A stretch of DNA of 64,000 bases from Salinimicrobium soli (GCF_048323655.1 NZ_JBLUWW010000001.1:62001-126000); one strand, 5' to 3'; shown: positions 17,078-26,923, counted from the stretch's first letter. Made by a program: numbers and translations. The notes: generated from the sequence alone by a model not told the origin.

Positions 17078-18071
17078 ATTGTAGAGCGAATTCAGCATAG
17101 ATTGGAAAATGGTCAGACCCAAATGCCGGTAGCCTTTTTAATTCAACTACTCCGAATTCCCCGGTTACAAAATAGTGGTCCAGTGGCCAGCGCATCACTT
17201 TAGAAGTAGCATCGAAAGTATTGAACAATCCGCGGCCTATTCTTACATTCTTTAGTTCTCCTTCGCTCTCAAACATTCTTGAGGTATGTGACCACGAAAC
17301 ATCGTTAAAATCACCCGCGACTATAGATGGATACTCTTCTTCAGCAACCATATTCCCAACTTTCAGCAGCGCTACCTCCTTCTCTCCTTTGTTGTCCGGA
17401 TATTTGTCACTGGGTACGGGCGCAACCGGGTGAACGCCGTGAAATCTGAAAATCTTTCCGGAAGGCAAGACCACATCGGCATGAAAAGAAGGCACAAATT
17501 CATGTTTCAGGTATTTCACTTCCTCATTCTTTAGCGGAAATTTTGAAAATAGGATCATTCCGTAGGCTTCATCATTTGGGCGGGAAATTACATGAGGATA
17601 CTTTTTCTTAAGACCAGCTATCTCCTCTACCCACTTCTGGTCAACTTCCATCGCCAACAGCATATCGGGATCCTGCTTTTCTACAAGATCAAGAAACTCC
17701 CTGTATTTATCATTTTTGATCAACACATTGGCAAGCATGATACCGACTGTATTTTGAGAATCTTCCGAAGAGACCGCATCGGGTACAGCCTTATCGCCAA
17801 ACCAGTAGGGATAGATCCTGACCGATTGGATGTAAATGGATGCAACCAGCCCCAGAACGAGCAACATTGAAGGCACTTTCCACTTCTTGTTCAATCCAGT
17901 AAAAAGCAAAAAACACAGCAATGCGAGTATTAAGTACTGAAGTCTGGGAAAATCCAGCACTTTGGAGTACCAATAAGGTAGATCGTATACCAGGGAAAGC
18001 AAACTTGCCAGGATGACCAGCGTACTCAATATGATGACGAAATACCAAAAAATCTTTCTAAAGCTGCTCAT
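17076..18071 (-). CDS. Membrane-anchored endonuclease/exonuclease/phosphatase family protein
   Basis: A 331-residue protein with three hydrophobic N-terminal helices (about 10-95) and a C-terminal EEP fold domain. Catalytic signatures: LLAMEVDQ (metal-binding Glu), FRFHGVHPV, IVAGDFNDVSW (Asp/Asn pair) and the terminal GSDHFPIYAEF (Asp-His). Members are often called secreted DNases or phosphodiesterases; the substrate cannot be told. The active domain would face the periplasm if the helix count is right. Confidence 0.85.
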   Translation of the reverse strand: MSSFRKIFWYFVIILSTLVILASLLSLVYDLPYWYSKVLDFPRLQYLILALLCFLLFTGLNKKWKVPSMLLVLGLVASIYIQSVRIYPYWFGDKAVPDAVSSEDSQNTVGIMLANVLIKNDKYREFLDLVEKQDPDMLLAMEVDQKWVEEIAGLKKKYPHVISRPNDEAYGMILFSKFPLKNEEVKYLKHEFVPSFHADVVLPSGKIFRFHGVHPVAPVPSDKYPDNKGEKEVALLKVGNMVAEEEYPSIVAGDFNDVSWSHTSRMFESEGELKNVRIGRGLFNTFDATSKVMRWPLDHYFVTGEFGVVELKRLPAFGSDHFPIYAEFALQ

Positions 18072-18128
18072 TTTTTCACTTTTTAGCGAGTTAGTCTACT
18101 AAAAATATGAAAAATCCCTCGAACCTAT

Positions 18129-18156
18129 AAAAAAGATCCCGGCCAACGCCGGGATC
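18129..18156 (-). terminator. Terminator of receptor gene 1
   Basis: Arms GATCCCGGC (18135-18143) and GCCGGGATC (18148-18156) with a CAAC loop. Read on the minus strand, a run of six T follows. Confidence 0.85.
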
Positions 18157-18185
18157 CCTCATAAACATATTTGGTCAGCAAATCA

Positions 18186-20612
18186 TTATCCTCCGGCCCT
18201 GTCCAGCTCTTCCAGCTCAGACTGCGGCACAGGAGAGGTAGTTTTTTCCTTACTTAAACTGTAACGTAGGTTTAGGCTAATCCCTCTGTTACCCAAATAT
18301 TGGTTTATGATAGTTCTGTTGCCATTGATCTCAGAATCTACATTGCTCCCGGTCGTTTTAAAAATATCAGTGGCTTTTAAGGTCACATCAAGTTTATCCT
18401 TCAAAAATGACCTTTTAAGCCCCGCATCAATCCACCACTCCTCTTCAAATTGGTAAAGTCCGTAAGCGAGTGGTCCCTGGTAGGCGGCAAAAATTTCCAG
18501 ATCAAGATCCATTGGAAGGTTTATGCGCTGTGTAGACTGTACCGTAAAAAAGAAATCCTCATTCTCAATCACATTGTCATCAATAAGTATCTCGTATTCC
18601 TGTTGCGCCATAATGATGCTGTTGTTCATATGCCATGACGGGAAGATCTCAAAGGGCGCCATAATAGTGGCACTGTAATTTCTAAAATCCTTCATGTTCC
18701 TGATAGAGAAAACGGCCTGTTTAGTCTCAGGATCTTGTAATGGGATCTCTCCAATAAAATCTTCGGAATGATCATAGCCTAAAAGCAGATTATACTTTTT
18801 CCAGAAGGTTTGAGCAACCTGAAAGGAATTAGTGAACTGTGGCCGCAACTGCGGATTTCCATCTACGTAAGTATAAGGATCAATGTAAAAGATAAAAGGA
18901 TTGAGTTTATTATAATCAGGTCTCAGGATCCTTCGGCTAAACGAGTAATTGATCTTGTAATTATCACTAACGGTTTGTTCAATCTGAAGGTTTGGGAAGA
19001 ACTCTAAATAATTTCGGCTTACTGCATCGATCTTCTCCTGAGCTTTTCCATCTGCCACTGTTTGCTCCGCCCGCAGACCTGCCTGCAGGTTCCAATTATC
19101 ACTTAGTTGATTGCTATAACTCAGATAGGCAGCATAAATATTTTCTTGATACCTAAAAGAATTACTTCTGGATGGATCAAGCTCTTTGACCGAATTTTTA
19201 AAGGTGAAGAATTCCAGTTGACTATCAGATATCACTTTACTAGCCTTCACGCCCATTTCTAATGCTGAAGTCTGATTCAGCGGAAGACTTAGGTCCACCT
19301 TTGCGGAATAGATATCAAAATAACTATCATTATTACTGAACAAGACTTCGGTAAGAGGTGATTTTCCGGAACTGTACTCGAAGTGGTTTACGAATCGAGA
19401 ATCGCCATTTTCATCTAATCTCACATAATCCAGGTCTGCTGAAAGCCGGGTTCCCAGGCTGTCTAGTTTCCCTGTGTAGTGCAGGTTGAACCTGGCATTA
19501 CTAAAATCTTCCTCCAAATAATTCCACGCGTCGATTCCGGTATTCTCATTGGTGTTGAGGTTTTGCAGGGTTCCCCAGGTATGCCATTCATTATCTTTTA
19601 CCTGATAGGTAAGATTTGCCATAACTCCCACTTTATGATCGTCATTTATAGAGTAGTCGGTTCCAATTCTCAACGAAGGCACATAGGTTCTTCTCAGATC
19701 TTCCCCCAACTGATTGAAATAGGAGTTTTCACCTTCCGCGGTAATTTCCCTCTTCATTACCTGGTCTCTTATCATCCCGTCCTTTCTCATATCAAAGCTC
19801 ATATAAGAATTCCAGTTACCCTTTTTATAATTGAGATTTGCTCCGGCGTTATACCAATGCTCTCCATTATAGTTATAACCTGCATATGTACTTCCGTTAA
19901 ATCCACCCCGGGTATTCTTTTTTAGATTGATATTCAAAATACCGGCAGTACCTTCGGCGTCATATTTAGCTGAGGGATTATTGATGATCTCAATATTGCG
20001 GATATTCTCTGCAGACATTCCTTCGAGCATAGTCTTTAATTCTTCAGTAGATAAATAGCTCAATCTTCCGTCGATCATGACAGAGACACCTTGTTTTCCG
20101 TTCAATTGAAAATTTCCATCCTGACCTACAGTAACACCAGGAGCCCGGGAAATGACCTCAAAGGCCGAACTTCCCGCCGCCAGGGCTGTACCTTCCACAG
20201 CTACTACCATATTCCCTCCTTCCACTTCCACCCGTGGTCTCCACGCCTTCACCATCACCTCGTTCAACATGGTCACTTCTTCTTTCATGGTGATCCAGCC
20301 AAAATCGTGCTGGTAAGTTTCACTCTTCACCTCAAAAGGGTCTGTAAAAGTGGACTTGAATCCGATGGCACTAAACCTTAACAGATAATCCCCTTTTTGG
20401 GGAGCCTTAAGATTAAATGATCCATCCATTTCTGTCGTAGAACCCGTGACCACTGTAGAATCGGGTAATTTTACCACTGCAACCGTGGCAAACGGAATAG
20501 TTTCCTTCTTCTGGTCCTGAAGGTTTCCGCTTAAAGATCCATACTGTGCAAAACTCATTTGAGCCATGAACAGGACTAGAAAAGTGACTAAAAAATTGTT
20601 ATACAACTTCAT
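18186..20612 (-). CDS. TonB-dependent receptor-like outer-membrane protein, paralogue 1
   Basis: 808 residues: signal peptide (LVTFLVLFMAQMSFAQ), a carboxypeptidase-regulatory-like Ig domain (about 25-110: GSLSGNLQDQKKETIPFATV ... DGSFNLKAP ... LLRFSAIGFKS), a plug domain (about 120-235, with VMIDGRLSYLS and NIEIINNPSAKYDAEGTAGI) and a long beta-barrel ending SLNLRYSL. It matches the outer-membrane beta-barrel family common in Bacteroidota. Its paralogue of identical length lies immediately upstream. A LytS/LytTR pair sits beyond that, and both receptors carry the same 21-bp-spaced repeats upstream, which suggests joint control. Substrate unknown. Confidence 0.9.
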   Translation of the reverse strand: MKLYNNFLVTFLVLFMAQMSFAQYGSLSGNLQDQKKETIPFATVAVVKLPDSTVVTGSTTEMDGSFNLKAPQKGDYLLRFSAIGFKSTFTDPFEVKSETYQHDFGWITMKEEVTMLNEVMVKAWRPRVEVEGGNMVVAVEGTALAAGSSAFEVISRAPGVTVGQDGNFQLNGKQGVSVMIDGRLSYLSTEELKTMLEGMSAENIRNIEIINNPSAKYDAEGTAGILNINLKKNTRGGFNGSTYAGYNYNGEHWYNAGANLNYKKGNWNSYMSFDMRKDGMIRDQVMKREITAEGENSYFNQLGEDLRRTYVPSLRIGTDYSINDDHKVGVMANLTYQVKDNEWHTWGTLQNLNTNENTGIDAWNYLEEDFSNARFNLHYTGKLDSLGTRLSADLDYVRLDENGDSRFVNHFEYSSGKSPLTEVLFSNNDSYFDIYSAKVDLSLPLNQTSALEMGVKASKVISDSQLEFFTFKNSVKELDPSRSNSFRYQENIYAAYLSYSNQLSDNWNLQAGLRAEQTVADGKAQEKIDAVSRNYLEFFPNLQIEQTVSDNYKINYSFSRRILRPDYNKLNPFIFYIDPYTYVDGNPQLRPQFTNSFQVAQTFWKKYNLLLGYDHSEDFIGEIPLQDPETKQAVFSIRNMKDFRNYSATIMAPFEIFPSWHMNNSIIMAQQEYEILIDDNVIENEDFFFTVQSTQRINLPMDLDLEIFAAYQGPLAYGLYQFEEEWWIDAGLKRSFLKDKLDVTLKATDIFKTTGSNVDSEINGNRTIINQYLGNRGISLNLRYSLSKEKTTSPVPQSELEELDRAGG

Positions 20613-20688
20613 CCTTATATGTTTTAATTGGTTTCTGTTTATACTTCAAAAATGTCTTGAATTCCAGAGGATAGAAACCATTTTCCGG

Positions 20689-20719
20689 TGAACCGGGAAA
20701 TTTGCGAAGTGAATCGGGA
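20689..20719 (-). promoter_or_regulatory. Candidate LytTR operator of receptor gene 1
   Basis: Two direct repeats, TGAACCGGGA (20689-20698) and TGAATCGGGA (20710-20719), spaced 21 bp start to start. On the gene's strand they read TCCCGnTTCA. 34 bp closer to the gene is CATTTTTG (20647-20654 on the minus strand), a -7-like box. The paralogue at 23246 has the same arrangement. Confidence 0.6.
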
Positions 20720-20756
20720 GATTTTCATAATGAATTAAAAACTCCCATTCAGTGGA

Positions 20757-20790
20757 AATAAAAAGATCCCGAACCTTAGGTTCGGGATCT
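20757..20790 (-). terminator. Terminator of receptor gene 2
   Basis: Arms AGATCCCGAACC (20764-20775) and GGTTCGGGATCT (20779-20790) around TTA, with a T-run on the minus strand. Confidence 0.88.
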
Positions 20791-20819
20791 CAGATGAAGT
20801 TGCGCTGAAAGAAACCAAT

Positions 20820-23246
20820 CTATTGTCCACCCGCCCTGCTTAATTCTTCCAGACTGTTTTGACGGGATTGCCTTTCATTTTTAGAATTTTTGAAACGATA
20901 TCTAAGATTAATGCTAAAGCCACGATCGTAAAAATATTGATTGAGCTTAAATGTACTACCGGGATATTCAGATTTCACGTCGATCTGTGCACTCCGGAAA
21001 ATATCAGTAGCTTTTAATGTAAGATCAAGACGGTCATCCAAAAAGGTCTTTTTAAGTCCTGCATCAATGTTCCATCTGTCTCCAATGGTCGCCACCCCGT
21101 AGGCAACAGGACCCATATAGTTTCCGTTCAGTTCCAGCTTCATATCCCATGGAAGGTTAATCCTATGATTGGATTGAAAAGAGTAGAATAAATTATCATT
21201 TTCAATGGTACCTTCTTCATAAGGAATATCAAAATTGGTTTGATTAAAGATTACAGTGTTTTCAACATTCCAGAAAGAAGCTAACTTCACAGGCACCAAC
21301 AGAGTTGCAGAAAAAGATTCCATATGATCTGTATTGGCAGTAGTCAAAATGGCCTGCCCTGTTTCCATATCTGTTCTGGGATATTCAGCCGTCGCCCCAT
21401 CGGTTTTACTGTAATTCAACATAAGCATATATTTTCCGAAGAGGCTTTGAGTAAGACCAAAAGATGAGGTGATCTCAGGTTCCAGGTCAGGGTTACCAAC
21501 TATGTAGGTATAAGGGTCAAGGTAAAACAGGAAGGGGTTTAGTCGGCTGTAACTAGGTCTGTTGATCCTTTTACTGTAAGCATATTGGATCTTGTAATTC
21601 TCGCTCACCTTTTGGCTTAACTGCACATTTGGAAATAGATCGAGATAATCGACTTCTTTTACCTGCCCCATTGTAGGTGAGATTCCTTTTCCTAATGTCT
21701 TTTCAGCTCTTAAACCCAACTGAAGATCCCAGCGATCACTTAATTTATTGGAATAACTAGCGTATGCAGCATATATCTCTTCTTCATAAGTAAAACTGTT
21801 GCTACGGGTATTATCCAAAGGCCCGGATGTATCCTGACCTAAATAGAACTTCAAATCACTGTCAGAAATCACTTTGCTCCCCTTGATCCCAAAACTAAGT
21901 CCTGACTTTTTATTTATCGGAAGCTCAAGATCAGCCTGAGCGGCGAAGATCTCATAATCTGAAATACTTCTGTTGAAAAGATTTTCCTGATCTGACCTAT
22001 CTTCCGAAACAAAATAGTAGTTGTTCATAAAACGGGAGTCAAGGTTCTTTGAAAGCTGTACATAATCCAGGTTCGCAGTTATTCTGGTGCCAACAGTATC
22101 CAGCTTACCTTCATAATGAAAGTTCAAACGTGCATTACTGTAATCCTCATCGGAACTGTTTTTCGCTGAAATGGTCTGAAGGTCACCAGTTCCAAAAACT
22201 CCCAGTGCAGTTTCAGTATCCCATTTTCCATCTTCATTATAGTAAGAATAATTCGCTGAAAAACCGATCCTGTGATTTTCATTTAATTTATAATCTGCAC
22301 CCGTTTGAAAAGAAGGAACCCATTTTTTCTCTAACTGGTCTCCGGTCTGATTTAAATAATCATAGTCGAAATCATAAGTATAGGTACGCGTAATTTCATT
22401 GGTCCTCGTAAACCCTCTTTTCGAAAGGTCAGCGCTGAAATAAGTATTCCACTTGCCAACACTATAATTTAAATTCGTTCCCAGATTATACCAGTTTTCC
22501 CTGTTAAATTCCATTCCGCCATATACACTTCCATTTAGTCCCTGTGCTACTTCTTCCCGAAGCACAATATTGATGATCCCCGCAGAACCTTCCGCATCAT
22601 ATTTGGCAGAAGGATTATGGATCAACTCAATGTTCTGGATATTTTCTGCCGGCATGGTTTCCAACATGATTTTCAATTGATCGGCACTCAAATAAGTAAG
22701 CCTGCCATTGATCATGATTTTGGATCCACTTTTCCCGTTCAGCAACAGATTTCCATTTTGATCCACCGAAATACCCGGTGATTTGGAAATGATCTCAAAG
22801 GCCGAACTTCCTGCAGCCATGGCTGTGCCTTCCACTTTCACCACCATCTTTCCGGCTTCCAGTTCAATTCGGGGCTTCCAGGCCTGCACCATCACTTCAT
22901 TAAGCATGGTAACAGCTTCATTCATGGTGATCACACCAAAGTTTTTTCCGAAATTTTTTCCGCCGACTTTAAAAGGCTCAGTAAAAGTAGATTCAAAACC
23001 GATCGCACTGAATCTCAATAAAAATTCTCCTTTTTCGGGGGTTTCCATTATAAAGCTTCCATCCAATTCGGTAGTAGTTCCTGTTACTACCGTAGAGTCA
23101 GGTAATTTCATTACCGCTACTGTAGCAAAAGGAATGGTCTCTTCTTTCTGATCCTGAAGACTCCCGTTAAGGCTGCCTTCCTGAGCCCATAAAAAAGGGC
23201 TTATAAAGGATGCTAATCCAATTAAAAATTTTTGATACAACTTCAT
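20820..23246 (-). CDS. TonB-dependent receptor-like outer-membrane protein, paralogue 2
   Basis: 808 residues with the same domain order as paralogue 1: signal peptide (FLIGLASFISPFLWAQ), regulatory-like domain (GSLNGSLQDQKEETIPFATV), plug (IMINGRLTYLSADQLK, NIELIHNPSAKYDAEGSAGI) and barrel ending SINLRYRF. Identity to paralogue 1 is high in the first 240 residues and lower in barrel loops, as expected when two receptors share control but differ in ligand. Direct tandem duplication is the simplest origin. Divergent from the histidine kinase across 197 bp that carries the operator. Confidence 0.9.
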   Translation of the reverse strand: MKLYQKFLIGLASFISPFLWAQEGSLNGSLQDQKEETIPFATVAVMKLPDSTVVTGTTTELDGSFIMETPEKGEFLLRFSAIGFESTFTEPFKVGGKNFGKNFGVITMNEAVTMLNEVMVQAWKPRIELEAGKMVVKVEGTAMAAGSSAFEIISKSPGISVDQNGNLLLNGKSGSKIMINGRLTYLSADQLKIMLETMPAENIQNIELIHNPSAKYDAEGSAGIINIVLREEVAQGLNGSVYGGMEFNRENWYNLGTNLNYSVGKWNTYFSADLSKRGFTRTNEITRTYTYDFDYDYLNQTGDQLEKKWVPSFQTGADYKLNENHRIGFSANYSYYNEDGKWDTETALGVFGTGDLQTISAKNSSDEDYSNARLNFHYEGKLDTVGTRITANLDYVQLSKNLDSRFMNNYYFVSEDRSDQENLFNRSISDYEIFAAQADLELPINKKSGLSFGIKGSKVISDSDLKFYLGQDTSGPLDNTRSNSFTYEEEIYAAYASYSNKLSDRWDLQLGLRAEKTLGKGISPTMGQVKEVDYLDLFPNVQLSQKVSENYKIQYAYSKRINRPSYSRLNPFLFYLDPYTYIVGNPDLEPEITSSFGLTQSLFGKYMLMLNYSKTDGATAEYPRTDMETGQAILTTANTDHMESFSATLLVPVKLASFWNVENTVIFNQTNFDIPYEEGTIENDNLFYSFQSNHRINLPWDMKLELNGNYMGPVAYGVATIGDRWNIDAGLKKTFLDDRLDLTLKATDIFRSAQIDVKSEYPGSTFKLNQYFYDRGFSINLRYRFKNSKNERQSRQNSLEELSRAGGQ

Positions 23247-23331
23247 CTCTTTTTGTTTTTTGGTTAATGTTTTCGATTGATTTCAAAACAAATATGCTGT
23301 GGATCTGCACTCCAGAAAACCTTCAAAAGAC

Positions 23332-23363
23332 TGAAACGGGATATAAAAGGGATGAAACGGGAT
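23332..23363 (-). promoter_or_regulatory. Candidate LytTR operator of receptor gene 2
   Basis: Identical 11-bp direct repeats TGAAACGGGAT at 23332-23342 and 23353-23363, spaced 21 bp. The -7-like box CATATTTG lies at 23289-23296 on the minus strand, 35 bp from the nearer repeat, within one base of the spacing at paralogue 1. Confidence 0.65.
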
Positions 23364-23443
23364 ATTAATCAAATGAAGTAGAAATGAATTTTTCTCTTTT
23401 TATAGATCTTCGGAAGTAGATAATCACAAATGACGGAGATGTT

Positions 23444-24604
23444 ATGAGAAGCAGGCAAACAAATAAAATTCTCTATTTTTACCTGAGAGAAAATATCAAG
23501 CTGATCAAAGAATATATTGACCATAATAGTATCCGCACCACAGAAAAGTTCCGGTTGACCGGTAAGCGTTTCTTAAAGGATGTCGGAATTGCGGCCTTTG
23601 CGTCGACTACTTTTTTCTTTATTATTGTTTATATGCATCAGGGAGAATTGAAACTCCCCGGGGCATATTCCCTTATCGAGCTGGGTCTCGTATTCATTTT
23701 TCTTCTTTTCCTGATATGGACGCATCGATGGATCTCGATTTTAATTCACGGGGATCGTATGAAAAGAATGCACTCCTTACTTAGACCTATCATTGAAATA
23801 GCTGTTGTGATATTGGCAACCTTGATCCTGGATCTGCTTTTAAATTACCTGCCATTAAAAATGATCTTCCCTCCCGAAGCTTTTATCCCTTCCAGGGTGA
23901 GGACCTCCTTTGTTATCACGACCATCATTTCCTTGTTCCTATATTATTTTGTGGAGAGGGAAAGGAGTAAAAAAAGATTACAGGCAGAAATATTACGATC
24001 TGCACAGTTGCAAAAAGAGAATTTTCAGGCACAACTGGAGAACCTGAAGAACCAGGTAAATCCGCACTTCCTTTTTAATAGTTTGAATGTGCTGGTTTCC
24101 TTGATCCCCCAGGACGCGGACCGTGCCACTAAATTTACCCGTAAGCTGTCTGAGTTGTACCGCTCCTTTCTAGACAACACTTCCCAACAACTTATACCCC
24201 TTCGAAAAGAGCTTGAGGTGGCCGAGGCCTATATATATCTGCTAAAAACCCGGTTTGGGGAGTCGGTACAATTTGAACTTGAAATAGCCCCGGAGGCCAT
24301 GGAGTTGCACCTACCGCCCGGTTCCCTCCAGGTACTTCTTGAAAACGCAATCAAACACAACGGTTCAACCCGAAAAAAGCCGTTAACTATAGCGATTGCT
24401 TCCCACGGAAATATTTTGGAAGTGAAGAATAACCTACAGCCGAGAATGGAGGAAGTGTCATCTACGAACACCGGTCTCACTAATATCACAAGCCGTTACT
24501 CCTTCCTTTCTGATCGAAAACCGGAATTCAAAAAGACCGAAGATCATTTTATTGCCGAACTGCCCCTTCTAAAAGTTGAAATTCATGAAAACCCTCATTA
24601 TTGA
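23444..24604 (+). CDS. LytS-type sensor histidine kinase
   Basis: 386 residues: about four membrane helices (roughly 48-165), a short coiled coil (ERSKKRLQAEILRSAQLQKE) and a His-kinase domain with the phospho-acceptor in NPHFLFNSLNVLV and an N-box LLENAIKHN. No extra sensor domain is visible, so the signal is likely sensed in the membrane. The stop overlaps the start of the LytTR regulator by 20 bp. Divergent from the two receptor genes, which are the likely targets. Confidence 0.9.
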   Translation: MRSRQTNKILYFYLRENIKLIKEYIDHNSIRTTEKFRLTGKRFLKDVGIAAFASTTFFFIIVYMHQGELKLPGAYSLIELGLVFIFLLFLIWTHRWISILIHGDRMKRMHSLLRPIIEIAVVILATLILDLLLNYLPLKMIFPPEAFIPSRVRTSFVITTIISLFLYYFVERERSKKRLQAEILRSAQLQKENFQAQLENLKNQVNPHFLFNSLNVLVSLIPQDADRATKFTRKLSELYRSFLDNTSQQLIPLRKELEVAEAYIYLLKTRFGESVQFELEIAPEAMELHLPPGSLQVLLENAIKHNGSTRKKPLTIAIASHGNILEVKNNLQPRMEEVSSTNTGLTNITSRYSFLSDRKPEFKKTEDHFIAELPLLKVEIHENPHY

Positions 24605-25346
24605 AGATGAAGCCTTCGCAGCTGATGCGTTGGAAAAAACAATTCTGGAGCTAAGACCGCAGGCCAACATATTGGCCAAACTTGAATCTATCGAAGAAGC
24701 GGTGGAATGGTTTTTAGAAAATGAAGCTCCGGAGCTTATTTTTTGCGACATCCACCTTTCTGACGGCAGCAGCTTTGAGATCTTTAAACAGGTGGAAGTA
24801 AAAAGTCCGGTGATATTTACCACGGCTTATAATGAATATGCCATTGAGGCTTTTAAGGTAAACAGTGTAGATTACCTGCTAAAGCCCATCAAAAAGGAGG
24901 AGCTGCAACAGGCAATTGAGAAATACGAAGATCTCAGGCAGAATAACCTGTCGCAAGAGCTAAAGAACATTCAGGACCTAATAAGTAATGTATCTCCAAA
25001 AGGCGGAAAAAAGACCCGTTTTATGGTGAAATCGGGGCAGGTGATCAACACCATTCCAAGTGAAGAAGTGGCATATTTCGTTGCCGAAGAAGGCGTGGTG
25101 CTCCTGGTGACTTTCGCAGGAAAGCGATATGTCATCAATTACACCCTTGACCAGTTAGAGGAACAGCTCGAGGTTAAAACCTTTTTCAGGGCAAATCGCC
25201 AGATCATTGTCAATATCAATGCAGTTAAGGAGGTGAATCCATATTTTAAGGGAAGGCTGCACCTCTCTGTAGAGCCCGGCCTGCAGGACGACCAGATCAT
25301 TAGCAGCAGCAAAGCTTCATCATTTAAAGAATGGCTCGATCTTTAA
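24585..25346 (+). CDS. LytTR-type response regulator
   Basis: 253 residues: receiver domain (about 1-120; phospho-acceptor Asp in LIFCDIHLSDGSSFE, Lys in YLLKPIKK) and a C-terminal LytTR DNA-binding domain (KTRFMVKSGQ ... FFRANRQIIVNINAVKEV). LytTR domains bind two short direct repeats about two helical turns apart, which fits the 21-bp repeats at 20689 and 23332. ATG at 24585 is chosen over a TTG three codons earlier. Confidence 0.92.
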   Translation: MKTLIIEDEAFAADALEKTILELRPQANILAKLESIEEAVEWFLENEAPELIFCDIHLSDGSSFEIFKQVEVKSPVIFTTAYNEYAIEAFKVNSVDYLLKPIKKEELQQAIEKYEDLRQNNLSQELKNIQDLISNVSPKGGKKTRFMVKSGQVINTIPSEEVAYFVAEEGVVLLVTFAGKRYVINYTLDQLEEQLEVKTFFRANRQIIVNINAVKEVNPYFKGRLHLSVEPGLQDDQIISSSKASSFKEWLDL

Positions 25347-25456
25347 AACTCAATGTGGAAATTCACTTGAACTCTGTTCCCTCCCCAACTCTTTATCATT
25401 TTCTGTAAACTCTGAATCCGCCTGAAAGCCTTATATTAGAGGTTCAAAAAAAATCT

Positions 25457-25792
25457 ATGTCCAAAACTTATTACGACCCTGCCGACCTGAGGAAATTTGG
25501 CAATATCACCGAGTGGAGCGAAGAACTTGGCAAAAAATTCTTTGACTATTATTCACAGGTCTTTGAAGAAGGCGCGCTGTCTGCCCGTGAAAAATCTCTG
25601 ATCGCCCTTGCGGTCTCTCATGTTGTTCAATGCCCGTACTGTATAGACGCCTACACGAAAGATGGCCTCGAGCGCGGAATTGAAAAAGAAGAGATGATGG
25701 AAGCTGTACATGTAGGTGCTGCCATAAAAGGAGGAGCTACTTTGGTGCACGGCGTACAAATGATGAACAAGCACAAGAAGCTGAGTTTTTAA
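25457..25792 (+). CDS. AhpD/carboxymuconolactone-decarboxylase-like protein of arsenosugar type
   Basis: A 111-residue helical protein with the redox pair Cys59-Pro-Tyr-Cys62 in VVQCPYCIDAY and an upstream Glu (ARE), as in AhpD alkylhydroperoxidases. It sits 62 bp before arsS. A small peroxidase-like partner next to this radical SAM enzyme is a known arrangement in arsenosugar loci; its exact reaction is not known to me. Likely first gene of the operon. Confidence 0.85.
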   Translation: MSKTYYDPADLRKFGNITEWSEELGKKFFDYYSQVFEEGALSAREKSLIALAVSHVVQCPYCIDAYTKDGLERGIEKEEMMEAVHVGAAIKGGATLVHGVQMMNKHKKLSF

Positions 25793-25854
25793 AATCAGAC
25801 TGAGGATCAATCAAACTTCCCATTAATGCGGAAGGAATGTAAGAGAAGAAAATT

Positions 25855-26910
25855 ATGCCTGTAAAATCCCTTTCTGCAAGGAAAAATGAACTTGCCGATC
25901 CAAAGAATCAGCTGAAATGGCTCAGCAATGGGATCTTTGGAAACGGAGAACTTCCTCTTTTCCATGAAAAGATCGCCGCTGCAGGAGTACCCCAGTTGCG
26001 TCCGAAAGAATTAGAGATCCTGCAACTGAATCTTGGCTATATGTGTAACCAGACCTGCTCCCACTGCCATGTGGACGCGGGGCCAGACCGCAAAGAGATA
26101 ATGAGCAGGGAGACCATGATCCACTGCCTCGAAGTTATCAAGAAAGCAGGAGTAGCGACTTTAGATCTCACCGGGGGAGCTCCCGAAATGAACCCGAATT
26201 TCAGGTGGTTTGTGGAAGAAGCCGCTAAACTTGGTGTAGACGATATTATCGTTAGATCCAATTTGACCATCATTACTGCGAATAAAAAGTACCACGACCT
26301 TCCCCAATTTTTCAAAAAGCATAATGTGCATGTCGTCTCCTCGCTTCCCTTTTACAAGAAAGAGAAGACAGACCGGCAGCGAGGGAACGGAGTTTTTGAC
26401 CGCTCGATCGAAGCTCTCAAAATGCTGAATAATGAAGGTTACGGAAGAGAAGGCAGAGGCCTTCGACTGGACCTGGTTTACAATCCGGCAGGGGCTTTCC
26501 TTCCGGCGAGTCAGGAAGCCTTGGAAAAGGATTTCAAAAAAGCCTTAAAACAGGATTTCGATATCGACTTCAATTCCCTGTTCTGTATCACCAATCTTCC
26601 AATCAGCAGGTTTCTTGAATACCTCATTGCTTCCGAAAATTATGAAGATTATATGTATGCCCTGGTGGAAGCCTTCAATCCTTCGGCAGTCAAAAATGTG
26701 ATGTGCACCAATACCCTTTCCGTAGGGTGGGATGGCAGGTTATACGATTGCGATTTTAACCAAATGCTTGGTATGAGAGTAGCTTCAGAAGTAGATCACA
26801 TAAAAGATTTTCAGAAAGAAAAACTTCAGGATCGGGAGATCCGCATCTCGCAACATTGCTATGGATGCACGGCCGGGGCCGGCAGCAGCTGCCAGGGAAG
26901 TGTCACTTAA
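25855..26910 (+). CDS. arsS: Arsenosugar biosynthesis radical SAM protein ArsS
   Basis: A 351-residue radical SAM enzyme. The [4Fe-4S] motif is Cys64-NQT-Cys68-SH-Cys71 in GYMCNQTCSHCHVDAGP. The C-terminal region has Cys335, Cys338 and Cys346 in CYGCTAGAGSSC, the Cys-rich tail of this family (in some relatives one of these positions is selenocysteine; here the codons are ordinary Cys). ArsS is known to join a 5'-deoxyadenosyl group to dimethylarsinous acid. Neighbours fit: peroxidase-like protein before, glycosyltransferase-like protein 13 bp after, and PNP downstream. No arsM methyltransferase is in the window. Confidence 0.9.
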   Translation: MPVKSLSARKNELADPKNQLKWLSNGIFGNGELPLFHEKIAAAGVPQLRPKELEILQLNLGYMCNQTCSHCHVDAGPDRKEIMSRETMIHCLEVIKKAGVATLDLTGGAPEMNPNFRWFVEEAAKLGVDDIIVRSNLTIITANKKYHDLPQFFKKHNVHVVSSLPFYKKEKTDRQRGNGVFDRSIEALKMLNNEGYGREGRGLRLDLVYNPAGAFLPASQEALEKDFKKALKQDFDIDFNSLFCITNLPISRFLEYLIASENYEDYMYALVEAFNPSAVKNVMCTNTLSVGWDGRLYDCDFNQMLGMRVASEVDHIKDFQKEKLQDREIRISQHCYGCTAGAGSSCQGSVT

Positions 26911-26923
26911 AAAATAATTTTTG

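Noticed and set aside
18186..23246. Polysaccharide utilisation locus around the two receptors
   Set aside because: No SusD-like lipoprotein, glycoside hydrolase or anti-sigma/ECF pair is nearby; the receptors are of the beta-barrel family linked to a LytTR system.
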